From assembly GCF_018380615.1 (NCBI RefSeq), contig NZ_JAGYVZ010000006.1:169272-233271 (forward strand): a stretch of 64,000 nt of DNA. Reading direction: 5' to 3'. Position numbers and translations under genes: made by a program. This document shows, in pieces, positions 45,719-54,484 of this stretch. The DNA comes from Flavobacterium psychroterrae (GTDB lineage Bacteria > Bacteroidota > Bacteroidia > Flavobacteriales > Flavobacteriaceae). The notes beneath the pieces were generated by a model, which was given only the letters and a program-made list of their open reading frames with translations, did not search any database and was not told where the DNA came from. Each line of letters begins with the position of its first letter. Position 1 is the first letter of the stretch.

Positions 45719-46846
45719 ATGATAAAAAAAATGAAATTACTATTAAAAATATTGATATTAAGCCTCTTAATAAATTCATGCAATGGGCAAAACAAAACTA
45801 AAATAATAGAAAAATCAAAAGAAGGAATTAAAAAACATAATAATGATGAAAATATTGATTTTTTAGATAAAAAATATTTAACAGGCTATTTATTAAATAT
45901 TGATGGTTCTTCTATGTCAGAACATCCAATTGTAAATTATCTTGACTGTGAAAACGAAGGTTATTTTACTATGCACTTTATACCTAAAAGCGATACGCTG
46001 AGGGTTTTCTGGACAGATAAATATAATAAAATATACAAATATGAATATGACGACCTGGATACTGAAAACAAACATATTAGTGGTCTTTTAAAAAATAATT
46101 ATAATTTATATAATATTTTTTTATACAAAATTAATAAAGAATATATAGTAAGGGATCGTCTATGTTCTGAAGAGAGTGTAAACATTAAAGATAATAGCAT
46201 TGCAAATATTTATCTATTAGATCAAACTAATAATAGATGGAATTTAATAAAACAATTAAAAGAAAATGTCCTTCCTCCGTATCATGATAATAATTATTTT
46301 TTAAAACTATTTCCAAAACTATTTTCTTTTGATAAAGTTTTGAAATTAAGTAAAAATAGAAATGTTGCTTATTCGTATGATTTTGATTTAGATCAAGACG
46401 GAATAAAAGATAAAATCATACTTTATACAAATGATGAAGAGAAAGGAGAGTTTGAGAGAATTCATTTTGGACTTCCAATGGAAGTAAAAAAAGGGTTGCC
46501 CAACAATACTTTTCAAGATTGGTATAAAAATAATAATATTATATTCAAGAACAATTTTAATTGTGCTGCAGAAGGATTTAATAGAATCGTAATTAAAGAA
46601 AATTATTTTACAATAGAAGATTACATATGTTCTGATTATATATCCATTTCAACTTATACCACTTTCAAAGTATTTGAGGACAAAATACTTCTTCATAAAT
46701 ACGGTGAAGCCTACTTTGACAAAGCCGATCACGATAAAAAAATACCATCAAAAACTTGGACACAAAAAGATTTTAATGAAGTTAATTTTGAAGATGTTAC
46801 TGAAAATTTTTTGATTAAGTTAAGACAAACAAAACCAAGAAAATAA
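45719..46846 (+). CDS. Lipoprotein, paralogue of the preceding gene, immunity candidate
   Basis: The 375-residue precursor starts MIKKMKLLLKILILSLLINSC (Cys21 lipidated; an internal ATG gives Cys17). DFLDKKYLTGYLLNIDG and SEHP parallel DFFDQKYFNGYMISFGD and SEHP in the 44253 protein. DLDQDGIKDKIILY near residues 222-235 is a calcium-loop-like FG-GAP/VCBS motif. It lies between repeat copies 6 and 7. Confidence 0.7.
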   Translation: MIKKMKLLLKILILSLLINSCNGQNKTKIIEKSKEGIKKHNNDENIDFLDKKYLTGYLLNIDGSSMSEHPIVNYLDCENEGYFTMHFIPKSDTLRVFWTDKYNKIYKYEYDDLDTENKHISGLLKNNYNLYNIFLYKINKEYIVRDRLCSEESVNIKDNSIANIYLLDQTNNRWNLIKQLKENVLPPYHDNNYFLKLFPKLFSFDKVLKLSKNRNVAYSYDFDLDQDGIKDKIILYTNDEEKGEFERIHFGLPMEVKKGLPNNTFQDWYKNNNIIFKNNFNCAAEGFNRIVIKENYFTIEDYICSDYISISTYTTFKVFEDKILLHKYGEAYFDKADHDKKIPSKTWTQKDFNEVNFEDVTENFLIKLRQTKPRK

Positions 46847-46859
46847 ATAAAAAATTTAT

Positions 46860-46938
46860 AAGCTCCTTGACATATTGAAAAGAAAAGCCCCAGCTGGCAA
46901 GAGCGGGAAGCACTTGTTAGCTGGAGGAATTTATAAAA
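46860..46938 (+). repeat. Cassette-array hairpin element, copy 7
   Basis: CCAGCTGGCAAGAGC pairs with GCACTTGTTAGCTGG around GGGAA, with one mismatch and two wobbles. It begins 14 bp after the stop codon at 46846 and ends 14 bp before the next ATG. Confidence 0.92.
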
Positions 46939-46952
46939 AAGCAAAATAAACG

Positions 46953-47798
46953 ATGAAAAGATTTTTAAGCGTAATGCTTTTAATTTTACTATTTACACAT
47001 TGTAAAGAAAATACAAATGTAAAGCCCAAAATTGTATTTAATAAAATTGCAAAACTTAATGAATCGACTCAAGAAGATTATGCGATTGATTCATTAGATA
47101 AAATTGCTATTGGAAAAAAAATTGAAGACAAAAATAAAATAATACAATTAAAGGGCACGTTTAAAATCGCTCTTGGTAGAGAAGTTATGAGGCCTTATAT
47201 GCATGATATTTTTGTTTCAAGAAATGACACTTTATTGCAATTTTACAATTATAAAAAATTTATAATCAATCGCATGGAGTTTAAATCTTATTTTGTAAAA
47301 ATAAATTATGAAGATGGTAATTATGAAAGTATTCTATTGGTTAATGAATCTTTAGATACTGAATACAATAGTATGATAGTTTACGAAGAAGCACGATCTG
47401 AAGAAAATCATTCAAGAAACGCTCAAATTGTGGGAGATATAGTTCAAATTATCTTTAAAAGTCCCACTTCATCCAAAAATTTAGATTTTCAGGTAAAAGC
47501 TGGTCTATTCTTAGATTATTTTGACTCTGCCAGTGTTGATAAGAAATGGGGAGATAAAAAAATATTGATGGAAAATGTGTTTTTTGAGTATGAACTTAAA
47601 GGAAATACAATTAATCATCTTAAAAATGGTGATTGGGTTGAGGTAAAATATTCATTTGATTATGATCAGGTTATAATTGAAAACGGTAATTACATTAACG
47701 GATTAAGAGATGGTGAATGGTACTTTTCTCCTGAAGGTCCGGTAGATATGATAAAGAAATTTGATAATGGGAGATTTATTTCACAATCATATCCTTGA
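46953..47798 (+). CDS. Lipoprotein with MORN-like C-terminus, immunity candidate
   Basis: The 281-residue precursor begins MKRFLSVMLLILLFTHC (Cys17 lipidated). The C-terminus has HLKNGDWVEVKY and GLRDGEWYFSPEGPVDMI, clearly paralogous to the 37584 gene. The N-terminal halves are much less alike, so the shared C-terminal module may be a common scaffold with a variable toxin-recognition half (inference). It lies between repeat copies 7 and 8. Confidence 0.7.
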   Translation: MKRFLSVMLLILLFTHCKENTNVKPKIVFNKIAKLNESTQEDYAIDSLDKIAIGKKIEDKNKIIQLKGTFKIALGREVMRPYMHDIFVSRNDTLLQFYNYKKFIINRMEFKSYFVKINYEDGNYESILLVNESLDTEYNSMIVYEEARSEENHSRNAQIVGDIVQIIFKSPTSSKNLDFQVKAGLFLDYFDSASVDKKWGDKKILMENVFFEYELKGNTINHLKNGDWVEVKYSFDYDQVIIENGNYINGLRDGEWYFSPEGPVDMIKKFDNGRFISQSYP

Positions 47799-47937
47799 AG
47801 TTAGATACAGATGAGGATTCAATTAAGTAAGACGCAAAGTTTTTTTTTGATTTCTTTAAAAAAAAATAGGAAATTAAGGATTTTCACAATTTGAAGTTTG
47901 ATGATGTAAACCTAAAAATAAGTAAAAAAAGATATTT

Positions 47938-48010
47938 AAGCTCCTTGACATATTGAAAAGAAAAACTCCAGCTACAAATAATTTTGTATTTCGTGGAACT
48001 TTAGAAAAAA
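47938..48010 (+). repeat. Cassette-array hairpin element, copy 8 (degenerate)
   Basis: The leader AAGCTCCTTGACATATTGAA is perfect, but after AAAAACTCCAGCTACAAATA the second half diverges and only a loose hairpin remains. It precedes the ATG at 48019. It marks the array's right end. Confidence 0.85.
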
Positions 48011-48018
48011 AATGTAAA

Positions 48019-48791
48019 ATGAAAAAGATAATAGTAATAGTGGTTTCGTTGATTCTAATAGGTTGTAAGGATTCGTCAGAAAAAAAGTAAATGACCAACC
48101 ATTAAAAAAAGTGGTCGATAAATCAAAACTAACCTGCGAAGACATAATGTTCGAAATCGTTAAATCGAGTGATTTAGATTTAAAAGATTATAAAAATTAT
48201 TTTGTTAGAATTGAACGTATTGAGAATGATTCAATAACTCTTCAGGTAAATATTGAAAATAATTTATCAGACAATCCAAAAGAAAAACAAATGGTGGAAA
48301 GTACTATCGCCTGGCTATTATTTTTACCTAATGAAGCAAAATTATGGAATACATCAGCTGATCCGGAAAATCCTGTTAAGGTAAATTATAATTTTAATAA
48401 TTTAGAAAATATTTATAAAGCGTGTAATATTTCCAAAAAAGAAATAGCTAGTAAGTCAAAAATTGATTCTACTGAAAATAAAGATTGTAAAGAGATTGTT
48501 GTAGAGATGGGTTCAGGTCAGGAATGTATTATTAGAAATAGTACACTTGAAAAAGTTTATGCAGATATTATTAAAAATAAAGAAGTTACGGACTCAAAAT
48601 ATTTTTTAAATTCAATTCCGACGAGTAACAAAGTTGTTGAAATCAATAAAGATGGTTTAATAGATATTGAATATACTATTAAAAAAGATAAAATTGAAAT
48701 AGTGATGAGTTATGATGGAGGAGTAACAGAAGTTAATATTGAAAAGTCTAATAACAATGTGGTAAAAAAGATTGTCTATAATGCTGACTAA
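48019..48791 (+). pseudogene. Frameshifted lipoprotein gene at the array end
   Basis: The reading frame from the ATG at 48019 gives MKKIIVIVVSLILIGC (Cys16 lipidated) and then hits TAA at 48088, just after a run of seven A at 48080-48086. Adding one A there continues the frame as KVNDQPLKKVVDKSKLTCED into the 226-residue ORF that is otherwise read from a GTG at 48111. The joined protein would have about 257 residues. The cause may be mutation, homopolymer slippage acting as a switch, or a sequencing error. The family is not recognised. Confidence 0.75.
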
Positions 48792-48984
48792 TTCTGAAAA
48801 ATATATTTTTAAGTAAAAATAGCTGTCTGATAGCCATAGAAAGTTAATCAGTTTTTGAAAAGGAAGCAGTGAAGATTTAAAAAGGGCTCATTGCGCACTA
48901 TTGTTAGGTTTTAACCCGAAAAAGCTTGTTATAACAGTTAATTTAAATATTAAAAATCAATAAATCGTAAACAAATAATATAAA

Positions 48985-50145
48985 ATGAAAATAAATTTTT
49001 TAGCATTCTTTCTTGTTTTTGGCTTTAGTGTAAATGCTCAGGATATTTCCATACAAGTTTTATCAGCTGTAGAAAAAGATAAGGTATTGGCGAATGCCGA
49101 GGTGATGATTCAGCGAAATGGTGAAACATCAGCAAAAAAAGTAACCAATGCTAGCGGAAGAGCAACAATTAATGGCGGTTTTCAGGATGATTCGAATACT
49201 TTATTAATTATTAAAAAAGAAAATTATTCAAGCCTGGTTGTAAAATGTCCTTGCAACGATTTAACATATGCGTTAAGTCCCGTAATGAAAAATCTGGACG
49301 GAATGAGAATTGTTTTAAACTGGGGGAAATATCCTGAAGATTTAGATTCGCATTTGAGTTTTCCGGGGAATCATATTTATTTTGACCACAAAAAAGGAAG
49401 TTCTTCTAATCTTGATGTTGATGATACAAATAGTTATGGTCCGGAAACGATAACGATTAACAATAAAAAATTCGGACAAACCTATCATTATTTTGTGCAT
49501 GATTATTCGAATAAAGAGGATTTAAATTCTTCAAAATTATCTGCCAGTGCGGCAAAAGTATTTGTTTACGTAGGGCGGTCATTGGTTAAAACATATTACA
49601 TTCCAAAAAATAAAAAAGGTAATGTCTGGAATTTATTTAAAATAAATGAAAATGGAGAAATAATAGATATTAACACTATAATCTCAAAAACAACGCAGGA
49701 AATTGGTATTGTAGGATCGTCGAACGATGATAATCAGGAAGAGGTATATGTCTCTAATGACGATAAGAAAACCGCGCTTTTATTAAATAAAAAAGGAGAT
49801 TTAGCTTATCAGGACAAAGATGTTGATGGAGCTTTAAATTTTTACAAACAAGCTATTGAATACAATCCTGTATTTGGTCAGGCATATGGGAATTTAGGGT
49901 TGATGTATATTAAAAAGGGCTACAAAGCAGAAGCCATTTATTCAAACAGAAAAGCAATAACCTACGCTGCAGGGAACTCGATTAACACGACTAAAGCGAG
50001 TGCTTATTACAATATTGCCAAGATTTTTGAGAACGACAATGATTTTGAGGAAGCATTAAACTATTACAGACTTGCAAAAGAGTTTAAGGAAAACACAGTT
50101 TATGACAATGCGATAATTAGAGTAGAAAATAAAATAAGAGGATAA
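48985..50145 (+). CDS. Secreted TPR protein with DUF2135-like domain, first gene of the second T6SS block
   Basis: The 386-residue precursor has signal peptide MKINFLAFFLVFGFSVNAQ. A carboxypeptidase-regulatory-like segment is at about 20-105. A DUF2135/YfaP-like domain at about 110-235 shows VLNWGKYPEDLDSHLSFPG and YGPETITI. Three tetratricopeptide repeats follow at 265-385 (DVDGALNFYKQAIEYNPVFG). It lies 38 bp before tssK and is probably cotranscribed. T6SSiii has several phylum-specific periplasmic parts (TssQ, TssR and others); this may be one but I cannot match it to a named family. Confidence 0.72.
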   Translation: MKINFLAFFLVFGFSVNAQDISIQVLSAVEKDKVLANAEVMIQRNGETSAKKVTNASGRATINGGFQDDSNTLLIIKKENYSSLVVKCPCNDLTYALSPVMKNLDGMRIVLNWGKYPEDLDSHLSFPGNHIYFDHKKGSSSNLDVDDTNSYGPETITINNKKFGQTYHYFVHDYSNKEDLNSSKLSASAAKVFVYVGRSLVKTYYIPKNKKGNVWNLFKINENGEIIDINTIISKTTQEIGIVGSSNDDNQEEVYVSNDDKKTALLLNKKGDLAYQDKDVDGALNFYKQAIEYNPVFGQAYGNLGLMYIKKGYKAEAIYSNRKAITYAAGNSINTTKASAYYNIAKIFENDNDFEEALNYYRLAKEFKENTVYDNAIIRVENKIRG

Positions 50146-50183
50146 GAAATAATACATCTTATTTCAAAATAAAATTTAGAATT

Positions 50184-51353
50184 ATGATAGAAAAATTACA
50201 TCATTTTCCCGTAAACTGGATCGATGGGATGAAGATCAACAAGAGCCATTTTTTATCGATTCAGGATAATGTTTCTGAGCTGGTAAACGATGCAATAGGT
50301 ATTCATACAACACCTATGAGTTATGGATTACTGGATTCAGGTAATCAAAATAAGGAATCAACAAAAATCACTTTAGGAATTGATAATCATAAATTACTTC
50401 GCGTGCGCGTAGAAGAATGTCATGCAATCACTCCAAACGGTTCCAGAATTGAAATTAGTAAAAGCAATACAGATACTTTAGATCTTCAGGTTCCATATCC
50501 GGAAGTTACTTATGAGTTCAAGGAAGGTGAACAATTAGTATTACTGGCTTGTATCTCTGTTAATTCTAAAAAAAGGATTCCGTTTGGTGAACCGGATCCG
50601 GACGAGGTTCCGCCAAGATATCCATACACACAACCGGAATATAAACTTCACCTGATCAAAGCCGAAGAATTTCGTACAGGAATAGGATATGGAGGGTTTT
50701 ATCTGGCGATTGGTAAAGTCTTAATTGGCGATACTACAGTTTTGGATGAAAATTATATTCCGCCATCCGTTACGGTCGCTTGTCATCCAAAATTGGTAGA
50801 CATGCAGGCGCAAATTGCACGTTCTTTTGGTCAGATTGAAATTTATTCGGTACAGATTTCTCAAAAAATCAACAGAATCCAACAAACAGGGGTTTTGGCT
50901 CAAACTGTGATGCAATTGGCAGACAATACAGGATATTTTTTAGGAACGCATCTTACGCAGTTTCGTTGGTTCTCTTTGCACCAGCATCCTGCCGCTATGT
51001 TAAGTACGGTGGTTTCTTTTGCCAGAGTGATGAAAAATTTTATCGATTCAAAATCCGGTGCAGGAAAAGAGGAGTTACTGAATTATTTTGCTGAGTGGTG
51101 TGATATCTCTCAGGGAGATCTTGAAATATTATTTACCTCGCTTATTAATGCGGGATATGATCACGTACATATTGATAAAATAGCCGCGCTAATAATGAAT
51201 GCGCTGGCAAAAATTGAAACGTTGTTCGAGACACTTAACAAGCTGGATTACATTGGTAAGAAAAAAGAAAATATCGAATTGTTTGTTGCAGAAACAGACA
51301 AGAAAGATATTGTACATAACCCGAAACGTCACGGTTTCTTTATAAAAGATTAA
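50184..51353 (+). CDS. tssK: T6SS baseplate-to-membrane linker TssK
   Basis: The 389-residue protein begins MIEKLHHFPVNWIDGMKINK, the recognisable start of T6SSiii TssK (compare the W-x-x-G-M motif of the whole family). It continues with a beta-rich shell domain and a helical C-terminal part. TssK trimers link the baseplate wedges to the membrane complex on the cytosolic side. There is no signal peptide. It heads the tssK-tssO-tssB-tssC run. Confidence 0.87.
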   Translation: MIEKLHHFPVNWIDGMKINKSHFLSIQDNVSELVNDAIGIHTTPMSYGLLDSGNQNKESTKITLGIDNHKLLRVRVEECHAITPNGSRIEISKSNTDTLDLQVPYPEVTYEFKEGEQLVLLACISVNSKKRIPFGEPDPDEVPPRYPYTQPEYKLHLIKAEEFRTGIGYGGFYLAIGKVLIGDTTVLDENYIPPSVTVACHPKLVDMQAQIARSFGQIEIYSVQISQKINRIQQTGVLAQTVMQLADNTGYFLGTHLTQFRWFSLHQHPAAMLSTVVSFARVMKNFIDSKSGAGKEELLNYFAEWCDISQGDLEILFTSLINAGYDHVHIDKIAALIMNALAKIETLFETLNKLDYIGKKKENIELFVAETDKKDIVHNPKRHGFFIKD

Positions 51354-51377
51354 AAATAAAATAGTACTAAATAATTT

Positions 51378-51890
51378 ATGGAAGTTTTAAACAAATCAGA
51401 ACGCCAGAAAGCATTTTTTGCTTTTCTGGTCGCATTTACCCTCACTTTTGTGGTCATGATAATTGCAATATCATTCAATTTTTATATGCCAAAAGCAGAA
51501 AATAAAATGCTGAAAGCAGAGAATGAAATGATGAAAAGAGAATACGATTATCAGACTAATTTTTCGGTAAAAATTGATAGTATCAGAATGACAATTGACT
51601 CAATTAATTCACCAAAAGTAGATAATGATTTTCAACAGCGTCTGGCAAATGTTATGATTGCCAATATGTATCAAAAAGTACCAAAAGATACTACTGAAAA
51701 CAAAAAACTATACAACAATGTTATTCTTGCATACAAGAATATTATTGATTATAAAAAACAAATCAGAAGTCTTACTCATAATTCTCATTTAATAGACAGC
51801 TTGAACCAGTCGGCTAAAACGTATAAAGAAGAACTTGAAAAAGTAAGCAGGGATTTAGATGTCTGTCGTCAGATTTATCAAAATCAATAG
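51378..51890 (+). CDS. tssO: T6SSiii inner-membrane protein TssO
   Basis: The 170-residue protein has one membrane helix at about 14-34 (AFFAFLVAFTLTFVVMIIAI). A coiled-coil (YMPKAENKMLKAENEMMKRE) and a periplasmic helical tail with DSLNQSAKTYKEELEKVS follow. This architecture and its place between tssK and tssB fit TssO, a component restricted to the Bacteroidota system. It resembles GldM/PorM-like or TssL-like single-pass stalk proteins only in topology. Confidence 0.83.
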   Translation: MEVLNKSERQKAFFAFLVAFTLTFVVMIIAISFNFYMPKAENKMLKAENEMMKREYDYQTNFSVKIDSIRMTIDSINSPKVDNDFQQRLANVMIANMYQKVPKDTTENKKLYNNVILAYKNIIDYKKQIRSLTHNSHLIDSLNQSAKTYKEELEKVSRDLDVCRQIYQNQ

Positions 51891-51942
51891 ATATAAATAA
51901 GAGTAAAAGGAATTATATAATAATCATTAAAAAATTAAAATT

Positions 51943-52392
51943 ATGTTATCAAATTATGGAATTGGAGGTAATGAAGTAAAATTAGATGCAGATGAAGCAA
52001 TCACTGCAATCCCTCAAAACAGAACACTTGTTGCTCAAAAATTAACTGTTGACGCACCCGTAAAACCAGAATTGGTTGAAGGAATTACAAGTGTTGAAAA
52101 AGCATTTGAGCATTTTAAACCAGAGGTTAAAGTAAATTTTGAAACTATTGACGGAGCTACAAAAGTCGAAGCTTTGAACTTTAAAAACCTAGGAGATTTT
52201 GGTATCAAGGGAATTACATCACAAAGTAGTTTTTTATCTGATCTTGAGACAGAAAAAGATCAATATCAAAAAATTATTCGCCAGTTAAAATCGAATAAAA
52301 TTTTGAAAGCTGCATTAGAAGATGGTGAAGCAAAAAAAGCTTTATTAGAAAGCCTTGGAACATTGATCAAAGAGTTAAAAGAAAACAAATAA
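51943..52392 (+). CDS. tssB: T6SS sheath small subunit TssB
   Basis: At 149 residues with an N-terminal MLSNYGIGGNEVKLDADEAI and a C-terminal helix ending LGTLIKELKENK, this fits the T6SSiii form of TssB (VipA). ALNFKNLGDFGIKGI is the sheath-core segment. It pairs with TssC to form the contractile sheath around the Hcp tube. The tssC gene follows by 20 bp. Confidence 0.87.
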   Translation: MLSNYGIGGNEVKLDADEAITAIPQNRTLVAQKLTVDAPVKPELVEGITSVEKAFEHFKPEVKVNFETIDGATKVEALNFKNLGDFGIKGITSQSSFLSDLETEKDQYQKIIRQLKSNKILKAALEDGEAKKALLESLGTLIKELKENK

Positions 52393-52412
52393 GAATTTTA
52401 AAAATATAAGAT

Positions 52413-53783
52413 ATGTCAAATAAAGAAGCATATAAAAGCAGTGACGTTGATACAGCAGTATTAGAACGTAAAGTAAGCGGAGGTTCAATTGAAAAAAATG
52501 TTGAGAAACTGGCTAAATACGGTGGTTTTGATTTATTGGAAATGTCAATTGAAGGAATTCAAAACCTAAATCCGGAAAGAAAAGCAAGAAGAAAAATTTT
52601 CCTTGGAGAGATTAACAAAGCCAAAGAAAGAGAAACACTTTTAAAAACGTTAGAACTTTGGTCTTCGGTTTTAAGCAGTAATGAAGCTTTGACTGATATG
52701 GTGGCGCAAAGTGAGGATAAAAGCAAAGAATCTGAAGCTTTATTAAAAAAGAATTTGATTAAAGCTGTTGAAGATACAAGAGAAATCGAAGCTGCTTACA
52801 GAACTATCGCTTTGTTTTTCAAAAATACTGAAACGGATAAAGTTAAAAACGTTACGATCGTAAATGCTGATTTAGAGCAATTAAAAGATCTTGACAATAC
52901 TCGTTTTATCGATGCAATTCACTCAGAATTAGTAGATAATTATGACCGTTTAGACCTTAAAAACAATTACGGTATTTTAGTAATTCCTGGTTATTTAGGT
53001 TCAAATAAAGTAATTGAAAAATGGGCAAAAATTGCACATGAAAATAAAGTAATGCTTGTTACGGATTTCGAACATCTTGATGAACCGGATGATGTAATGG
53101 AAATGTTTGATGCTGCAGCTTTAACAGGTGGCGAAGTATACCGCTCAAATGTAATTATGACTTGTAACTGGTTGGTAGGTCGTGGTAGATTTGACCAAAT
53201 TGGTGAAAGTGAAGACTTACACATTGCTCCGTCTGCAGCACTTGCAGGAAAAATTTACAAAACTTTAATGTCTCAGGTTACTGCAGGTAAAAAGTTTGGT
53301 GGAATCAATGAAGTTGACGGCGTAAAATTTGATCTTAAGAAAAGTGAAATTGCAAATCTTGAAAACTTAGGACTAGTTCCTATGGTAAACGAGTACGGAA
53401 AAGTAATGGCTTTCTCAGCAAAAACATTGTTTAGCGGAGATAACTTAGGATTGCAAACTTATTCTGTAGTGCGTGTTTTTGATTATGTGACTAAAGTATT
53501 AATGGATTTTCTTAACCGTCGTGCTTTTGAAAACTTTACTGCAAAAACCCGTAAAGAGATTATGAATCAGATCGTTGCTTTCCTTGACGGAATCACTGGT
53601 CCGGATAAATTAATCGAGAATTTTGAAATTCGCAGATTTGAACAAGATCCAATTCAGAAAGACAGAATTTATATGGATATCCATATGAAACCGTATTTCC
53701 CGGCTAAAAATTTCCTTATCAAAATGGATGGTCAAAAAGGAACTGACGGAACAGAATGGGATACAGATTACGAACAAAAATAA
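52413..53783 (+). CDS. tssC: T6SS sheath large subunit TssC
   Basis: The 456-residue protein carries the conserved TssC C-terminal half: VVRVFDYVTKVLMDFLNRRA, then RKEIMNQIVAFLDGITG, IQKDRIYMDIHMKPYFPAKN and a charged tail. The central SNVIMTCNWLVGRGRFDQIG is also typical of the Bacteroidota form. It assembles with TssB and is recycled by TssH. A terminator directly follows, so tssK to tssC appear to form one unit. Confidence 0.92.
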   Translation: MSNKEAYKSSDVDTAVLERKVSGGSIEKNVEKLAKYGGFDLLEMSIEGIQNLNPERKARRKIFLGEINKAKERETLLKTLELWSSVLSSNEALTDMVAQSEDKSKESEALLKKNLIKAVEDTREIEAAYRTIALFFKNTETDKVKNVTIVNADLEQLKDLDNTRFIDAIHSELVDNYDRLDLKNNYGILVIPGYLGSNKVIEKWAKIAHENKVMLVTDFEHLDEPDDVMEMFDAAALTGGEVYRSNVIMTCNWLVGRGRFDQIGESEDLHIAPSAALAGKIYKTLMSQVTAGKKFGGINEVDGVKFDLKKSEIANLENLGLVPMVNEYGKVMAFSAKTLFSGDNLGLQTYSVVRVFDYVTKVLMDFLNRRAFENFTAKTRKEIMNQIVAFLDGITGPDKLIENFEIRRFEQDPIQKDRIYMDIHMKPYFPAKNFLIKMDGQKGTDGTEWDTDYEQK

Positions 53784-53802
53784 TACTTGTACTGTAAATC
53801 AT

Positions 53803-53837
53803 AAAAAAGGAAGCACATTTAGTGTGTTTCCTTTTTT
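53803..53837 (+). terminator. Intrinsic terminator after tssC
   Basis: AAAAAAGGAAGCACA pairs with TGTGTTTCCTTTTTT around TTTAG, with one wobble. It separates tssC from the next T6SS genes and may lower their expression. Confidence 0.85.
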
Positions 53838-53887
53838 AAATAAAAAATATTGATCTTTTGAGTGGTCAAACCAAACAATTCAAATTC

Positions 53888-54415
53888 ATGAACGTACTTA
53901 AAATTTTATTTTTAATTGGATTGTTTTCAATCTCAAATTCGATTAAAGCACAAAAAGTAAACCCGATTGATACTTTAAGTTGTCCTATTTCGCAAAATGA
54001 ATTATTACTCTCGGGAAAACTATTTGCAAGTGCGACACCAATTTTGCTGCGCGTTTTTAATGAAGATTACGAATATGCTGTATTTCAGCTCGGCAAAAGA
54101 AAAAGCAGCATTTATTTATATTTTAAAATTTTCACAGACAATGTTTGTGTAAAACAAGAGCAACCATTGGAGCTGTATTTTAAAGATGGGGAAAGATATA
54201 TCTTAAAAAATACATTCAAAGTAAACTGTGACGGAACAGCTGCTCTGGAACTCACAAGAAGAGATATAAAGAAATTAATGGGACATAATATTAATACAAT
54301 AAAATTTTATACCCTTAAAAAAGATTACGAGTTCAGTCCAAGTGAAGTGGACAACCAAAATATAAAATTTTATCTGCATTGCTTAAAATTGTACAAAGTC
54401 AGGAGAGTTAAATAG
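53888..54415 (+). CDS. T6SS-linked secreted protein of unknown function
   Basis: From the ATG at 53888 the precursor has 175 residues with signal peptide MNVLKILFLIGLFSISNSIK ending at AQ. The mature domain contains IDTLSCPISQNELLLSGKL and a beta-rich remainder with three Cys residues. A TTG ten codons earlier in frame is a less likely start. Its place between tssC and tssE suggests a periplasmic T6SSiii part, but I recognise no family. Confidence 0.65.
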   Translation: MNVLKILFLIGLFSISNSIKAQKVNPIDTLSCPISQNELLLSGKLFASATPILLRVFNEDYEYAVFQLGKRKSSIYLYFKIFTDNVCVKQEQPLELYFKDGERYILKNTFKVNCDGTAALELTRRDIKKLMGHNINTIKFYTLKKDYEFSPSEVDNQNIKFYLHCLKLYKVRRVK

Positions 54416-54484
54416 GGTATTTAAAAAATATTGAATCAAAATTCGTAGCAAATAAAAAGTTTAATTTATCTAAATAATATAAAT

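Noticed and set aside
45719..46846. Calcium-binding adhesin (FG-GAP motif)
   Set aside because: Only one such motif is present; size, lipobox and array context fit a small lipoprotein better.
37495..48010. CRISPR array (eight similar repeats)
   Set aside because: Repeats are 75-80 bp with hairpins and are separated by 0.8-3 kb containing whole genes, not by 30-bp spacers; no cas genes.
37495..48010. Classical integron
   Set aside because: No integron integrase, no attI, and the repeats lack the typical GTTRRRY/RYYYAAC ends; they lie 5' of genes with their own starts. Only the logic is similar.
53858..53887. TTG start adding 10 residues to the secreted T6SS protein
   Set aside because: The ATG at 53888 begins a textbook signal peptide.
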